Assembly: GCF_006274605.1 (NCBI RefSeq)
Contig: NZ_CP040846.1
Coordinates: forward strand, 1,433,041 to 1,497,040
DNA: 64,000 bases
Source of the DNA: Thermococcus indicus
GTDB lineage: Archaea; Methanobacteriota_B; Thermococci; Thermococcales; Thermococcaceae
Direction of reading: 5' to 3'
Part shown: piece by piece, positions 1 through 9,885 of the stretch
Layout of the letters: every line of letters begins with the position of its first letter
How positions within the stretch are numbered: position 1 is the stretch's first letter
Program-made: the position numbers and the translations under genes
The notes under the pieces: model-generated
The model's input: only the letters and a program-made list of their open reading frames with translations
Databases searched by the model: none
What the model was told of the DNA's origin: nothing

Positions 1-502
1 GAAGGACGACCTGCGGCAGGTCTGGCTCTGGTACAACGACCGCGACGTCAGGAAGTACCTCTCCTTCCCGGAGGAGATATTCTTCTACGAGGATGAGCTG
101 GAGTGGTACGAGGCTCTGAGGCGGGAAAAGAAGCACGAGAAGGTATTCGCAATCATAGAGAACTCCTCGCGCTCCCTCGTTGGACTTGTGGGGCTGCACA
201 GAATAGACCACCACAACGGGCGCGCCGAGCTTGGCTACTTCCTGGCCAGAAGGCACTGGGGCCACGGCTATGCCAGCGAGGCTGTAGAGCTCGCCCTTGA
301 CTACGCCTTTGAGTGGCTCAACCTGCGGAAGGTCTATGCCCACGTCTTCGAGACAAACATTGCATCGATAAGGGTTCTTGAGAAGAACGGCTTCACCCTC
401 GCGGGCCGCTGGAGGAAGCACCAGTACGTCCCGGGGGAGGGCTTCGTTGATGTGCTGATGTACGAGAGGTTCAGGGAGACGAAAAAACCAGACGGACGGT
501 AA
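1..502 (+). CDS. GNAT-family N-acetyltransferase, 5' end cut by window
   Basis: The reading frame is open from base 2, so the start lies outside the window; about 166 residues remain. The protein resembles RimJ/RimL-type acetyltransferases, which move an acetyl group from acetyl-CoA to an amine (often a protein N-terminus). The visible acetyl-CoA loop is the run ARRHWGHGYASEA, followed by the typical C-terminal segment with FETNIASIRVLEKNGF, which is the family's conserved 'N..S..vlek.GF' motif. The substrate cannot be told from sequence. The next gene starts 37 bases downstream on the same strand. Confidence 0.9.
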   Translation, partial: KDDLRQVWLWYNDRDVRKYLSFPEEIFFYEDELEWYEALRREKKHEKVFAIIENSSRSLVGLVGLHRIDHHNGRAELGYFLARRHWGHGYASEAVELALDYAFEWLNLRKVYAHVFETNIASIRVLEKNGFTLAGRWRKHQYVPGEGFVDVLMYERFRETKKPDGR

Positions 503-538
503 ACTGGTACGCTCCATTTCTCACCTGGGGTGATTCGT

Positions 539-1894
539 ATGGTAAAAAACATCCCAACCATACCTATCATTGTGCTGCTCGCGGGAATGCTCGTCCTCTC
601 CGCTGGATGTCTCAACGGCGGCGGAGCCACGCAGACGACCTCAGGACAGTCCAACGAAAGCACCACCCTCCAGGCCAGTGAGACGACCGATTCTCCCCAG
701 AGCACCCCGATGCCAACTAGCTCCATTTCAACGACGGGAACAGCGAGCACCGAAGTACTCGAAGGGGACAATGAAACGACCTCCACCGCTACGGGAACCC
801 CCAATGTGGTCACGGTCACGTTCATCGTCTCGGTTCCTAACTACACTCCGGAAAACGACTCGATTTATATCGCAGGTGACTTCAACGGCTGGAATCCGGG
901 TGATGAAAACTACAGGCTCAGAAAGCGCGACGACGGGAGGTGGGAGATAACGCTGGAGTTCAGGGAAGGAACCGGGATCGAGTTCAAGTTCACCCGCGGC
1001 TCGTGGGAGACCGTTGAGAAGGGCAGAAACGGTGAAGAGATTTCGAACAGACACTTCACGTTCAAGGAAAACGGAATCTACGAGTTCACGGTTTATCACT
1101 GGCGCGATTACGTGGAGGAGGTAGGGGTCGGCACGCACACGATAGTCGGGAACGTGACGACTTTCAAGATGTTCATGCCCCAGCTCAACAGGACGAGGAG
1201 GATATGGGTCTATCTGCCGCCCGACTACGGGAAAAGCGACAGAAGATACCCCGTCCTCTACATGCACGACGGCCAGAACCTCTTTGACCAGGCGACCTCC
1301 TTCGCCGGCGAATGGAATGTGGACGAGACCCTGGAGAAACTCTTTCGGGAGAGAAACTTCTCCGTCATAGTGGTCGGCATAGACAACGGCGGTGAGAGGA
1401 GGATAGACGAGTACTCGCCGTGGAGGAACGAGGCCTACGAAGGGGGCGGGGAGGGAGACGCCTACGTCCGCTTCATCGTCGAAACTCTCAAGCCGTACAT
1501 CGACTCCCATTACAGAACCCTCCCGAACGAGACAGGGATAATGGGCTCCTCCCTCGGGGGGCTCATCTCGATCTACGCCGGCTTCGCCTACCCGGAGACC
1601 TTCCGCTACGTTGGGGCTATGAGTTCAGCCTTCTGGTTCAACCCGGAGATCTATGACTTCGTGAGGAACGCCCCGGAAGGCCCGGAAAAGATCTACATCG
1701 ACTGGGGGACCCTTGAGGGAAGCGACCCGAGCGAAATGGTGGAGACCAACAGGAGGATGGTGGAGGTATTGAGGGAGAAGGGCTACATTGAGGACGAAAA
1801 CCTCCTCGTCATCGAGGATAAAGGTGCAGGGCACAACGAGTACTACTGGTCGAGGCGCTTTCCGGACGCGGTGCTCTGGCTCTTCGGCGGTTGA
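539..1894 (+). CDS. Secreted lipoprotein: starch-binding-like domain plus esterase domain
   Basis: A 451-residue exported protein. The N-terminus is a lipoprotein signal with lipobox LSAGC (Cys24), followed by a Thr/Ser-rich linker to about residue 90. Residues about 95-185 look like a CBM20/CBM48 starch- or glycogen-binding fold ([15 protein letters not shown]). The rest is an esterase of the enterochelin-esterase/esterase D type: nucleophile Ser338 in GSSLGG and a late His432 in GAGHNEYYW. The ATG at 539 is chosen over the in-frame GTG at 530 because GGGGTGAT sits just before it. It probably hydrolyses an ester on, or near, an alpha-glucan at the cell surface; the substrate is inferred, not shown. 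Confidence 0.82.
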   Translation: MVKNIPTIPIIVLLAGMLVLSAGCLNGGGATQTTSGQSNESTTLQASETTDSPQSTPMPTSSISTTGTASTEVLEGDNETTSTATGTPNVVTVTFIVSVPNYTPENDSIYIAGDFNGWNPGDENYRLRKRDDGRWEITLEFREGTGIEFKFTRGSWETVEKGRNGEEISNRHFTFKENGIYEFTVYHWRDYVEEVGVGTHTIVGNVTTFKMFMPQLNRTRRIWVYLPPDYGKSDRRYPVLYMHDGQNLFDQATSFAGEWNVDETLEKLFRERNFSVIVVGIDNGGERRIDEYSPWRNEAYEGGGEGDAYVRFIVETLKPYIDSHYRTLPNETGIMGSSLGGLISIYAGFAYPETFRYVGAMSSAFWFNPEIYDFVRNAPEGPEKIYIDWGTLEGSDPSEMVETNRRMVEVLREKGYIEDENLLVIEDKGAGHNEYYWSRRFPDAVLWLFGG

Positions 1895-1923
1895 TTTTTA
1901 AACCCATTCCCATTTCTTCAACC

Positions 1924-3210
1924 ATGCTCCTTCACATCGGCATCGATGACACCGACTCGCCCAACGGCATGTGCACCACCTACCTCGGCGCGCTCCTCTA
2001 CCGCGAGCTGTCCCGGATAGCGGAGCCCATCGACCTGCCGAGGCTGATAAGGCTCAACCCAAACATCCCGTACAAAACGAGGGGCAACGGAGCGGTCGCG
2101 ATGACCTTTGAGGTCGATGAGGAGTTTATTCCAGAAATCAAAAACACGGTTCTCTTTTACGTGAACCAGCTGGCAGATTTCACCCACGAGAACACCAACC
2201 CCGGCGTTGTCTTCTTCGAAGGCGAAATCCCCGAAAAACTGACCGAGTTCTCACTCAGGGCGTTGAGGGAGCACGTCACCATAGAGGAAGCCGAGGAAGT
2301 TGCAAGGCAAGTTGGAGCCGAGGTCTTCAAGTTCAAGCTCGGTCGCGGAATAATCGGCGCGCTCGCTTCAATCGGCTACCCCCTCGAGCGCTTCACTTAC
2401 GAGCTGTTGGCCTACAGGGAGCCTGAAAACTGGGGGACGCCGAGGAGAGTCGATGGGGAGAGCGTCTTTTTAGCTGACGGGTGGAGTTATCCATTCACCT
2501 ACGACAACGTTGACCCATACAAGAGAACAGTTCTGATAACGCCCCACGGCAAGGACCCTGTCCTCGTTGGAATCCGCGGGATCGATGCCGGGAAGGTCCT
2601 CCGGACCTTCGAGCGGGTTGAGTTTGAGGAACCTGTCGCTTTCTACCAGCTCTACAAGACCAACCAGAACACCGACGACCACCTAACGCCGAAGAAAATC
2701 AACGAGCTGAGGCTCTACGACAGTGCGGTTGTCAGAGGTAAAGTAGCCGGCCCCTACTGGGAGCGCGGGAGGCACGTTTTCTTCGAGCTGGAGGACGAGA
2801 CCGGGAAAATTAGAGTGGCAGCCTTTGAACCCACCAAAAAGTTCCGTAACTATGTGAGGAAGCTCCTGCCGGGCGATGAGATTATCGCGGCGGGAGGAGT
2901 TAAGGAGCACGAGGGCGTTTTAACGCTCAACCTTGAGAAGTTCTACCCGGTCAAACTCGTCCCCAAAATCGAGTATCAGAAGCCCAAGTGTCCGCGCTGT
3001 GGAGGGACGATGAAGAGCAAGGGTGATTACCTCAGGTGCAAGCGCTGCGGTTATAGAATGCCGAAGAAGATCATCCCGGTCGAAGTCCCGCGAGAGCTGG
3101 AGAGGAAAATCTACGAAGTGCCACCAGACGCGAGGAAGCACCTGTCGAGACCGCTGGTGCTGCCGGGCGGGGAGGAGAGGATTTTGGAGCTTGTGAGCGA
3201 AAGGGTTTAA
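1924..3210 (+). CDS. tiaS: tRNA(Ile2) 2-agmatinylcytidine synthetase TiaS
   Basis: 428 residues. TiaS attaches agmatine to C34 of the CAU-anticodon tRNA-Ile in archaea using ATP, so that it reads AUA. The N-terminus carries the family block [17 protein letters not shown], and [12 protein letters not shown] lies in the kinase-like region. A central OB-fold follows ([20 protein letters not shown]). A zinc ribbon near residues 356-378 has CPRCGG and CKRCG. This matches the TCKD, ferredoxin-like, OB-fold and zinc-ribbon order known for TiaS. The ATG at 1924 is preferred to an upstream in-frame codon because a TATA-like TTTTTAAA lies about 25 bases before it, which suggests a leaderless message. 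Confidence 0.95.
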   Translation: MLLHIGIDDTDSPNGMCTTYLGALLYRELSRIAEPIDLPRLIRLNPNIPYKTRGNGAVAMTFEVDEEFIPEIKNTVLFYVNQLADFTHENTNPGVVFFEGEIPEKLTEFSLRALREHVTIEEAEEVARQVGAEVFKFKLGRGIIGALASIGYPLERFTYELLAYREPENWGTPRRVDGESVFLADGWSYPFTYDNVDPYKRTVLITPHGKDPVLVGIRGIDAGKVLRTFERVEFEEPVAFYQLYKTNQNTDDHLTPKKINELRLYDSAVVRGKVAGPYWERGRHVFFELEDETGKIRVAAFEPTKKFRNYVRKLLPGDEIIAAGGVKEHEGVLTLNLEKFYPVKLVPKIEYQKPKCPRCGGTMKSKGDYLRCKRCGYRMPKKIIPVEVPRELERKIYEVPPDARKHLSRPLVLPGGEERILELVSERV

Positions 3211-3212
3211 AT

Positions 3213-3245
3213 TGATAATTGCGATTATCATAATCGCAGTTATCA
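3213..3245. repeat. 33-bp near-perfect palindrome just after tiaS
   Basis: The arms TGATAATTGCGATTAT and ATAATCGCAGTTATCA are reverse complements except for one T/G mismatch, around a single central C at 3229. It begins 3 bases after the tiaS stop codon. In RNA the mismatch becomes a U-G pair, so it would fold as a long hairpin, but no T-run follows it. It could be an operator for a lost gene, a protein-binding site or an mRNA end structure. Confidence 0.85.
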
Positions 3246-3379
3246 TCCCCGATGCGGGAGTTCCAATTTTATTTGAGGGGCGCTGAAGGGAAAGGGGCTG
3301 AAGGCTATCTCGTCCTGCTAAACTCCTCAGACTGATTCAGAAAAGGGACGTTGAGGGGATAAGGGAGTTCGCTAAGTAA
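3246..3379 (+). pseudogene. Possible gene relic between tiaS and the ATPase gene
   Basis: A short reading frame starts at an ATG at 3252 (MREFQFYLRGAEGKGAEG...) and stops after 27 codons. A second frame downstream reads RLSRPAKLLRLIQKRD and ends VEGIREFAK before a TAA at 3377. The two pieces look protein-like, and a frameshift would be needed to join them. Together with the palindrome just upstream this could be what is left of a small gene and its operator. I do not recognise the family, and chance open frames are common in DNA this GC-rich. Confidence 0.3.
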
Positions 3380-4529
3380 GGGAGTAGAGGAACCCCGGAA
3401 TCTCGGAGCCCTTCAGAACCCTGACGTCCCTCAGATAGCGTCCCTTCCTTTCCCCCGACTTGACCTCGACCTTCAGGTTTCCTGCTATCGCATCAACCTC
3501 GTAGGAGTTCCGGTAGTAGTAAACCTCGCCGAACTTCCGGTAGAGGTGCTCCTGGACGAGCCATTCGTAGAGAACAGCCTTATCAACCCCCCTCCTCGTC
3601 CACAGCTCCATCGCCCTCGCGAGGAGCTGGTCGCGGAGAATCAGTTTTCGTTCCTTCCTCGGATAGACCTTTCCGTCGCCACCGAGGTAGAGAACCTGCA
3701 GGAGAACGTGGAACGCCTCGAAGAGCTCGATGTAATCCCTCGCCGTGTGAGGGGAAACGCCGACGGCCTTCGCCACTGCGTTGAAGGAAGTTGGAGAGGG
3801 GGCTTTATCAAGCACAGCCCCCACAACGTCCCTCGCGAGGTCGGTGGAGCGGTCTAAAGCTTTCAAATCCGCCTTCAGGAAGCCCACCAGCTCCTCGACC
3901 TTCAGCGTTCCGTTGAGGTATGCGAGGTAGCCGCCGGTTTCGAGGTATCGCTCAAAAACCTCCTCGCCCTTTGAGGGAAAGAACTCGTCGTGGAAGAGCC
4001 GGTAATAATCGCGGAAGCTCAGGGGCATTACCTCGACGGTCTTTCCCTTTCCCCTCCTGCCCCCGAAGGTCTCGAAGTGCCGTCCAACCGTCAGGGAAAT
4101 CGAGCCCGTTACGGTAACGACGTCGCCCCTTAGCTCGCCCCTGTCTATGAGGAATTTCAAAGCACGCCACCAGTCATCAACCAGGCTGACCTCGTCGAGG
4201 AACACGAAGGCAGTTTTTATGCCTTTCCGCCTCTTCAGTTTGAGGTAGTCGTTGAGGACCTCCAAAAGCTCCCTGTAGTCCTCGAGGACGTCGCAGCTGA
4301 AATAAAAGACCGCATAGGGACTATCGACCCGTTTGAGGAGCTCCCTGATAAGGAGCTTTATCCCGAGCGTTTTCCCGACCCGCCTTGGTCCAACGACGAA
4401 GTTGAGGGCGAAAGGCTCCGTTGAAAGCTCGTCGAGCCACCTCGGCCTAATCCTGTAGGTGAGCTTTTCAAAGAGCTCCCAGTCCCTGTCCGGCTCGTTA
4501 AACCACCATGGGTTTTGCATTTCAAGCAT
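3372..4529 (-). CDS. Archaeal P-loop ATPase with C-terminal DUF4143-like nuclease-fold region
   Basis: 385 residues, belonging to the ATPase families that are expanded in Thermococcales and usually have no known role. Walker A is GPRRVGKT (47-54), Walker B is FVFLDEVS (about 108-115). The tail has YEVDAIAGNLKVEVKSGE (343-360), where D346, E354 and K356 recall a PD-(D/E)XK core, as in the DUF4143 region of related ATPases. The start at 4529 sits about 25 bases after a TATA element that is itself inside a palindrome, so the message is probably leaderless and directly repressible. Family members are often mobile or variably present between strains. Confidence 0.85.
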   Translation of the reverse strand: MLEMQNPWWFNEPDRDWELFEKLTYRIRPRWLDELSTEPFALNFVVGPRRVGKTLGIKLLIRELLKRVDSPYAVFYFSCDVLEDYRELLEVLNDYLKLKRRKGIKTAFVFLDEVSLVDDWWRALKFLIDRGELRGDVVTVTGSISLTVGRHFETFGGRRGKGKTVEVMPLSFRDYYRLFHDEFFPSKGEEVFERYLETGGYLAYLNGTLKVEELVGFLKADLKALDRSTDLARDVVGAVLDKAPSPTSFNAVAKAVGVSPHTARDYIELFEAFHVLLQVLYLGGDGKVYPRKERKLILRDQLLARAMELWTRRGVDKAVLYEWLVQEHLYRKFGEVYYYRNSYEVDAIAGNLKVEVKSGERKGRYLRDVRVLKGSEIPGFLYSLT

Positions 4530-4540
4530 GTGCAGTTATA

Positions 4541-4615
4541 GTGCAAAGATATTTATAAAGATTTTGCACTCGGACTGCAAAGGTATTTAAAAAGAGTTTG
4601 CAGTGGAGGTGCAAA
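4541..4615. promoter_or_regulatory. Tandem 34-bp palindromic repeats enclosing TATA boxes
   Basis: Two 29-bp inverted repeats, GTGCAAA-N15-TTTGCAC (4541-4569) and CTGCAAA-N15-TTTGCAG (4575-4603), are spaced exactly 34 bp apart. A third half-site, GTGCAAA, occurs at 4609-4615 in the same phase, and an imperfect TGTGCAG at 4529-4535 fits the period on the other side. The two 34-bp units match at 26 positions. Each spacer holds an A/T-rich TATA-like core (ATATTTATAA; GTATTTAAAAA). The proximal TATA is about 25 bases from the ATPase start at 4529. A dimeric repressor bound here would cover the TBP site, so autoregulation of the ATPase gene is a reasonable guess. Confidence 0.8.
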
Positions 4616-6664
<2,049 letters not shown>

Positions 6665-6687
6665 GCCCCCCATTCCTTTCCAGAACC

Positions 6688-7320
6688 ATGAAGGAGGACT
6701 ACTTCACCCGGGGATTCATAGCCGAGATGAGGGAGCGGTATTTCAGGCCGAGGAAGTGGGAGAAGGTCAGGCCGTTCCGGAAGTCGGCGGTTCTGGCGAT
6801 AGACCTTCAGAGATACTTTCTCACGCCGGAGAGCAGGGCGTTCCTGCCTTCCGCGCCTCGATTCGTTCCGGGGCTGGTGGAGTTTTACAGGGAGGTGGAG
6901 AAGCTTGGCGTTCCGCTAATCTTCACCCGCCACTCCCACCAGGACGACATCATGACCCGCTGGTGGGGCGGAGACATGCCGAAGAACGACCCGCTAAACG
7001 AACTTCTTGAAGAGTTCAAGCCCTTTGCCGGAACAGTCATCGAGAAGAGAACCTACGACGCCTTCCACGGCACTAACCTTGAGGGAAAGCTCAGAAAGCT
7101 CGGCATCGAGACGGTAGTCATCACCGGCGTCATGACGCACCTCTGCTGTGAAACAACAGCCAGGGAGGCCTTCGTGCGGGGCTTCAACGTCGTCTTTCCG
7201 GTTGACGGGACGCTGACCCAGAACAGGTTTTTCCACGAGGCAACGCTTAGAAACCTCTCCCACGGCTTCGCGGTTACGCCAACGCTGGAGGAGGTGCTCG
7301 AATGGCTCTCGTCGGGATAA
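6688..7320 (+). CDS. Isochorismatase-family cysteine hydrolase
   Basis: 210 residues with the three catalytic positions of the family: Asp39 in AIDLQ, Lys120 in IEKRTYD and Cys153 in GVMTHLCC. Relatives include nicotinamidase, N-carbamoylsarcosine amidase and similar amide hydrolases; the substrate here is not evident. The ATG at 6688 is chosen because homology to the family begins just after it and a TATA-like TTTAAG lies about 25 bases upstream (6659-6664). Its last 19 bases overlap the flavoprotein gene, so the two are probably translated together. Confidence 0.9.
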   Translation: MKEDYFTRGFIAEMRERYFRPRKWEKVRPFRKSAVLAIDLQRYFLTPESRAFLPSAPRFVPGLVEFYREVEKLGVPLIFTRHSHQDDIMTRWWGGDMPKNDPLNELLEEFKPFAGTVIEKRTYDAFHGTNLEGKLRKLGIETVVITGVMTHLCCETTAREAFVRGFNVVFPVDGTLTQNRFFHEATLRNLSHGFAVTPTLEEVLEWLSSG

Positions 7321-8126
7321 TCGGGGCCGGGATCGGAGGCATAGCGACGGCCGTCCAGCTGGCGCGCTACGGGATAGAGAGCGTAATCTTCGAGAAGGAT
7401 AGAATCGGGGGACTGATAAGGAACGCCTACTCCGTCGAGAACACGATGTTCTTCCCCGACGGAATCAAGGGTGAGAAAGTTGTTGAAATCCTCGAGGAGT
7501 ACGTGAGGAAGTACGACCTGAAAATCCTCTACGAGAAAGTCAGAGCCGTGAGAAAGACCGGCCAGTTCTTTGAAGTCCAAACGGATAAAGGAACTTACCG
7601 CTTCAAGTACCTGGTCGTTGCGACGGGGACGAGGCCGAGGAGGCTTCCCTTCGAGGGGATAATCTACCACGTCGCTGAAGTCCCGAGGCGGCACTATGGG
7701 CGAGTTCTCATCATTGGCGGCGGCGATGTGGCCTTTGACTACGCCTTAACAATGAGCGAGACCAGCGACGAAGTGATAATCCTCATGAGGAGCGAGCCGA
7801 AGGCTCTGCCCCACCTCCAGGAACTCGTGAAGAAACGCTCAAACATCAGGACGCTGATGGGACAGGTTCGGGAAATACAGCCCACAAACGGAAAGGGAAA
7901 GCTTTTAGCTAAAACCAGCGCTGGCGACTTTGAGGTTGAGATGGTGCTCGGTGCCATCGGCAGGGTGCCGAACATCGAACTGGTTGAGGGCATCGAGGAC
8001 GATAACCTTTTCCTCGTTGGGGACGTTAAGAACGGAATCTACCGCCAGACGGCCCTGGCGATAGCGGACGGAATCAAAACCGCGATGGTGATATGGAGGA
8101 GGGAGAGGTATGGAGATACTGAGTGA
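7302..8126 (+). CDS. Thioredoxin-reductase-like FAD/NAD(P) oxidoreductase without the redox CxxC
   Basis: 274 residues with two dinucleotide-binding motifs, GAGIGG (8-13) for FAD and IIGGGDVA (137-144) for NAD(P)H, and the typical VGDV near the end (DDNLFLVGDVKNG). In thioredoxin reductase a CxxC precedes the second motif; here that place reads VPRRHYG, and I see no cysteine anywhere in the protein. It therefore cannot reduce disulfides in the usual way and more likely passes electrons to another protein. It overlaps the upstream hydrolase by 19 bases and the downstream radical SAM gene by 17, which suggests it supplies electrons to that enzyme (inference). Confidence 0.88.
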   Translation: MALVGIIGAGIGGIATAVQLARYGIESVIFEKDRIGGLIRNAYSVENTMFFPDGIKGEKVVEILEEYVRKYDLKILYEKVRAVRKTGQFFEVQTDKGTYRFKYLVVATGTRPRRLPFEGIIYHVAEVPRRHYGRVLIIGGGDVAFDYALTMSETSDEVIILMRSEPKALPHLQELVKKRSNIRTLMGQVREIQPTNGKGKLLAKTSAGDFEVEMVLGAIGRVPNIELVEGIEDDNLFLVGDVKNGIYRQTALAIADGIKTAMVIWRRERYGDTE

Positions 8127-9057
8127 GGTTGGCGACCCCAACGTTGCGGTGGTTTACATCGGGAGAACCTTCAAGGGGAACATCGTCGAGTTCGTCGAAT
8201 CGATTCCGACCTACAATCCGGCCGAGAAGTGGGTGCTCATCGTCTCATCGCTCAACGGCTGTCCGGTCGGCTGCAAGATGTGCGACGCCGGCTTCTTCTA
8301 CAAGGGAAGGCTGAGCCTTGATGAACTGATGGAGCAGATAGAGTATCCAATCCAGAGGCGCTGGAACGGGAAGCCGAAAACCAGGAAGTTCAAGGTGCAG
8401 TTCGCGAGGATGGGCGAGCCGAGCTTCAACATGGCCGTCATAGAGGCAATGCGGCTTTTGGGTGAGCGCTACGAGAACTTCCATCCCTCGCTCTCGACGA
8501 TAGCCCCGATAGGAACCAACAAGTTCTTTGAGAGGCTCCTCGAACTCAAGAAGGAGATGTTCCCGACCAACTTCCAGCTCCAGTTCTCGATACACTCCAC
8601 GAATCCGGAGCAGAGGGACGAGATAATCCCGGTCAGGAAGTGGGACTTCGAGAAAATCGCGGAGTACGGCAAAGCCTTCTACGACGAGGGCGGCAAGAAG
8701 ATTACGCTAAACTTCGCCCTCGCGAGGGAGAATGAGGCCGATGCAAACGTTATAGCCGAGTACTTCCCGAAGGAGTACTTCCTCATCAAGATAACGCCCC
8801 TCAACCCGACGGTGAGCGCTCTGAAGAACAGGCTAACCAACGACGTTGACCTCGAAACTGGCCTTCCGATGAAGCACAAGAAGTTCGTGGACGACCTGAG
8901 GAGGCTCGGCTACGACGTCATTATCTCCGTCGGCGACACGAGGGAGAACCTCATCGGCTCGAACTGCGGCCAGTACATCCTCAGGTTCCTGAAAGAGAGG
9001 CCGGAGCTTAGGGAGGCCTACACCTTCGCGAGGGGCTTTGAGTTTAGGGTGAGCTGA
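8110..9057 (+). CDS. RlmN/Cfr-like radical SAM protein lacking one catalytic Cys
   Basis: 315 residues. The cluster motif CPVGCKMC (Cys51, Cys55, Cys58) has the RlmN/Cfr-type CxxxCxxC spacing. Further RlmN-like blocks follow: ARMGEPSFN, STIAP, LQFSIHS and, near the end, SNCGQY. Cys286 of that last block aligns with the methylated Cys355 of E. coli RlmN. The partner, Cys118 in the E. coli run LCVSSQVGC, is Ile44 here (LIVSSLNGC). The RlmN N-terminal accessory domain is also mostly missing. So the protein probably modifies RNA or another substrate by chemistry that differs from RlmN. It is translationally coupled to the flavoprotein gene upstream. Confidence 0.88.
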   Translation: MEILSEVGDPNVAVVYIGRTFKGNIVEFVESIPTYNPAEKWVLIVSSLNGCPVGCKMCDAGFFYKGRLSLDELMEQIEYPIQRRWNGKPKTRKFKVQFARMGEPSFNMAVIEAMRLLGERYENFHPSLSTIAPIGTNKFFERLLELKKEMFPTNFQLQFSIHSTNPEQRDEIIPVRKWDFEKIAEYGKAFYDEGGKKITLNFALARENEADANVIAEYFPKEYFLIKITPLNPTVSALKNRLTNDVDLETGLPMKHKKFVDDLRRLGYDVIISVGDTRENLIGSNCGQYILRFLKERPELREAYTFARGFEFRVS

Positions 9058-9101
9058 CGAAAGGCTTATCTTATTCTTTCCCCATTACCTCTGGTGGTTC
9101 G

Positions 9102-9515
9102 ATGAGCCTCATGGCACAGCTCCGCGGGGACTTCAGGAAGTTCAAAGACTCCTGCATGGGGATCCTTCTCTACGGCTCCCACGTCAAGGGGGAAGCCACA
9201 AGCAGAAGCGACGTTGACGTCTGCCTCGTGAAGCCAAAGCCCGGTGTATACCGGGAAGTCCTCAAAAAGCTCGGGGGAAAATACGATGTTAAGGTCTTTG
9301 AGGAGCTCCCACTTTACGTTCAGATTGAGGTAATCAAAAATCACAAGGTTATATACGGCGACGAGCTTGAGCTATCGGAGTATTTCTACCACTTCCGAAA
9401 GCTGTGGAGGGACATGGAGCACAGGATAAAGGAGAACCAGTTCGAGAGCGTAAGGGAGAAGATAAGACTCAGGAGGCGTGCCCATGAGAAGGCGGAGGTA
9501 CTTAGAGAAGCTTGA
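9102..9515 (+). CDS. mntA: MntA-type nucleotidyltransferase antitoxin
   Basis: 137 residues. The minimal nucleotidyltransferase motif GS-x10-DxD is exact: Gly25-Ser26, Asp37, Asp39 (GSHVKGEATSRSDVD). In characterised HepT/MntA pairs this enzyme adds AMP to a tyrosine of the HepT toxin and so silences it. A TATA-like CTTATCTTAT occurs about 35 bases upstream and GGTGGT precedes the ATG. The coding region overlaps hepT by 32 bases, as expected for a toxin-antitoxin operon. Confidence 0.9.
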   Translation: MSLMAQLRGDFRKFKDSCMGILLYGSHVKGEATSRSDVDVCLVKPKPGVYREVLKKLGGKYDVKVFEELPLYVQIEVIKNHKVIYGDELELSEYFYHFRKLWRDMEHRIKENQFESVREKIRLRRRAHEKAEVLREA

Positions 9516-9885
9516 GCGGTTTGAAGAGGAATACGAGTTCATAAAAAACCATGAGATGAAGGACGAAGTTACCCAGAGAGCCCTCCTTTACTCTCTCCAG
9601 CTCTGCGTGGACATCGCAATGGATGTCGTTGCAATGCTCGTTAAGGACTTGGGAATGACAGTCGAAGACGATTACACAAACATCGAACGGCTCAGGAAGG
9701 CGAAGGTTATCCCCAAAGATGAAGCCGAACTTTTGAGAGCCTACAACGGACTTAGAAATGCCATTGTTCACAAGTACGACAGGCTCAACCTCGATACTGT
9801 GAAGGAGGGCCTCGATAGAATTGACGAGCTATACGAGATCGTTATAAAGCTCGTGGAAAAGTATGAAAAGCTGGAAGGTCAGTAA
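9484..9885 (+). CDS. hepT: HEPN-domain toxin HepT (DUF86)
   Basis: 133 residues, all-helical, with the HEPN ribonuclease motif R-x4-H-x-Y intact: Arg91, His96, Tyr98 in RNAIVHKY. HEPN toxins of this type cleave RNA, and the motif tyrosine is the AMPylation target of MntA. ATG 9484 is chosen over GTG 9478 because AGGAGG lies at 9471-9476, seven bases before it. The gene ends 7 bases inside the convergent amidohydrolase gene. Confidence 0.9.
   Translation: MRRRRYLEKLERFEEEYEFIKNHEMKDEVTQRALLYSLQLCVDIAMDVVAMLVKDLGMTVEDDYTNIERLRKAKVIPKDEAELLRAYNGLRNAIVHKYDRLNLDTVKEGLDRIDELYEIVIKLVEKYEKLEGQ

Noticed and set aside
4541-4615. Tandem 34-bp repeats as a minimal CRISPR array
   Set aside because: The spacers are themselves similar and contain TATA elements; there are only two units, and no cas gene is near. 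A promoter operator explains it better.
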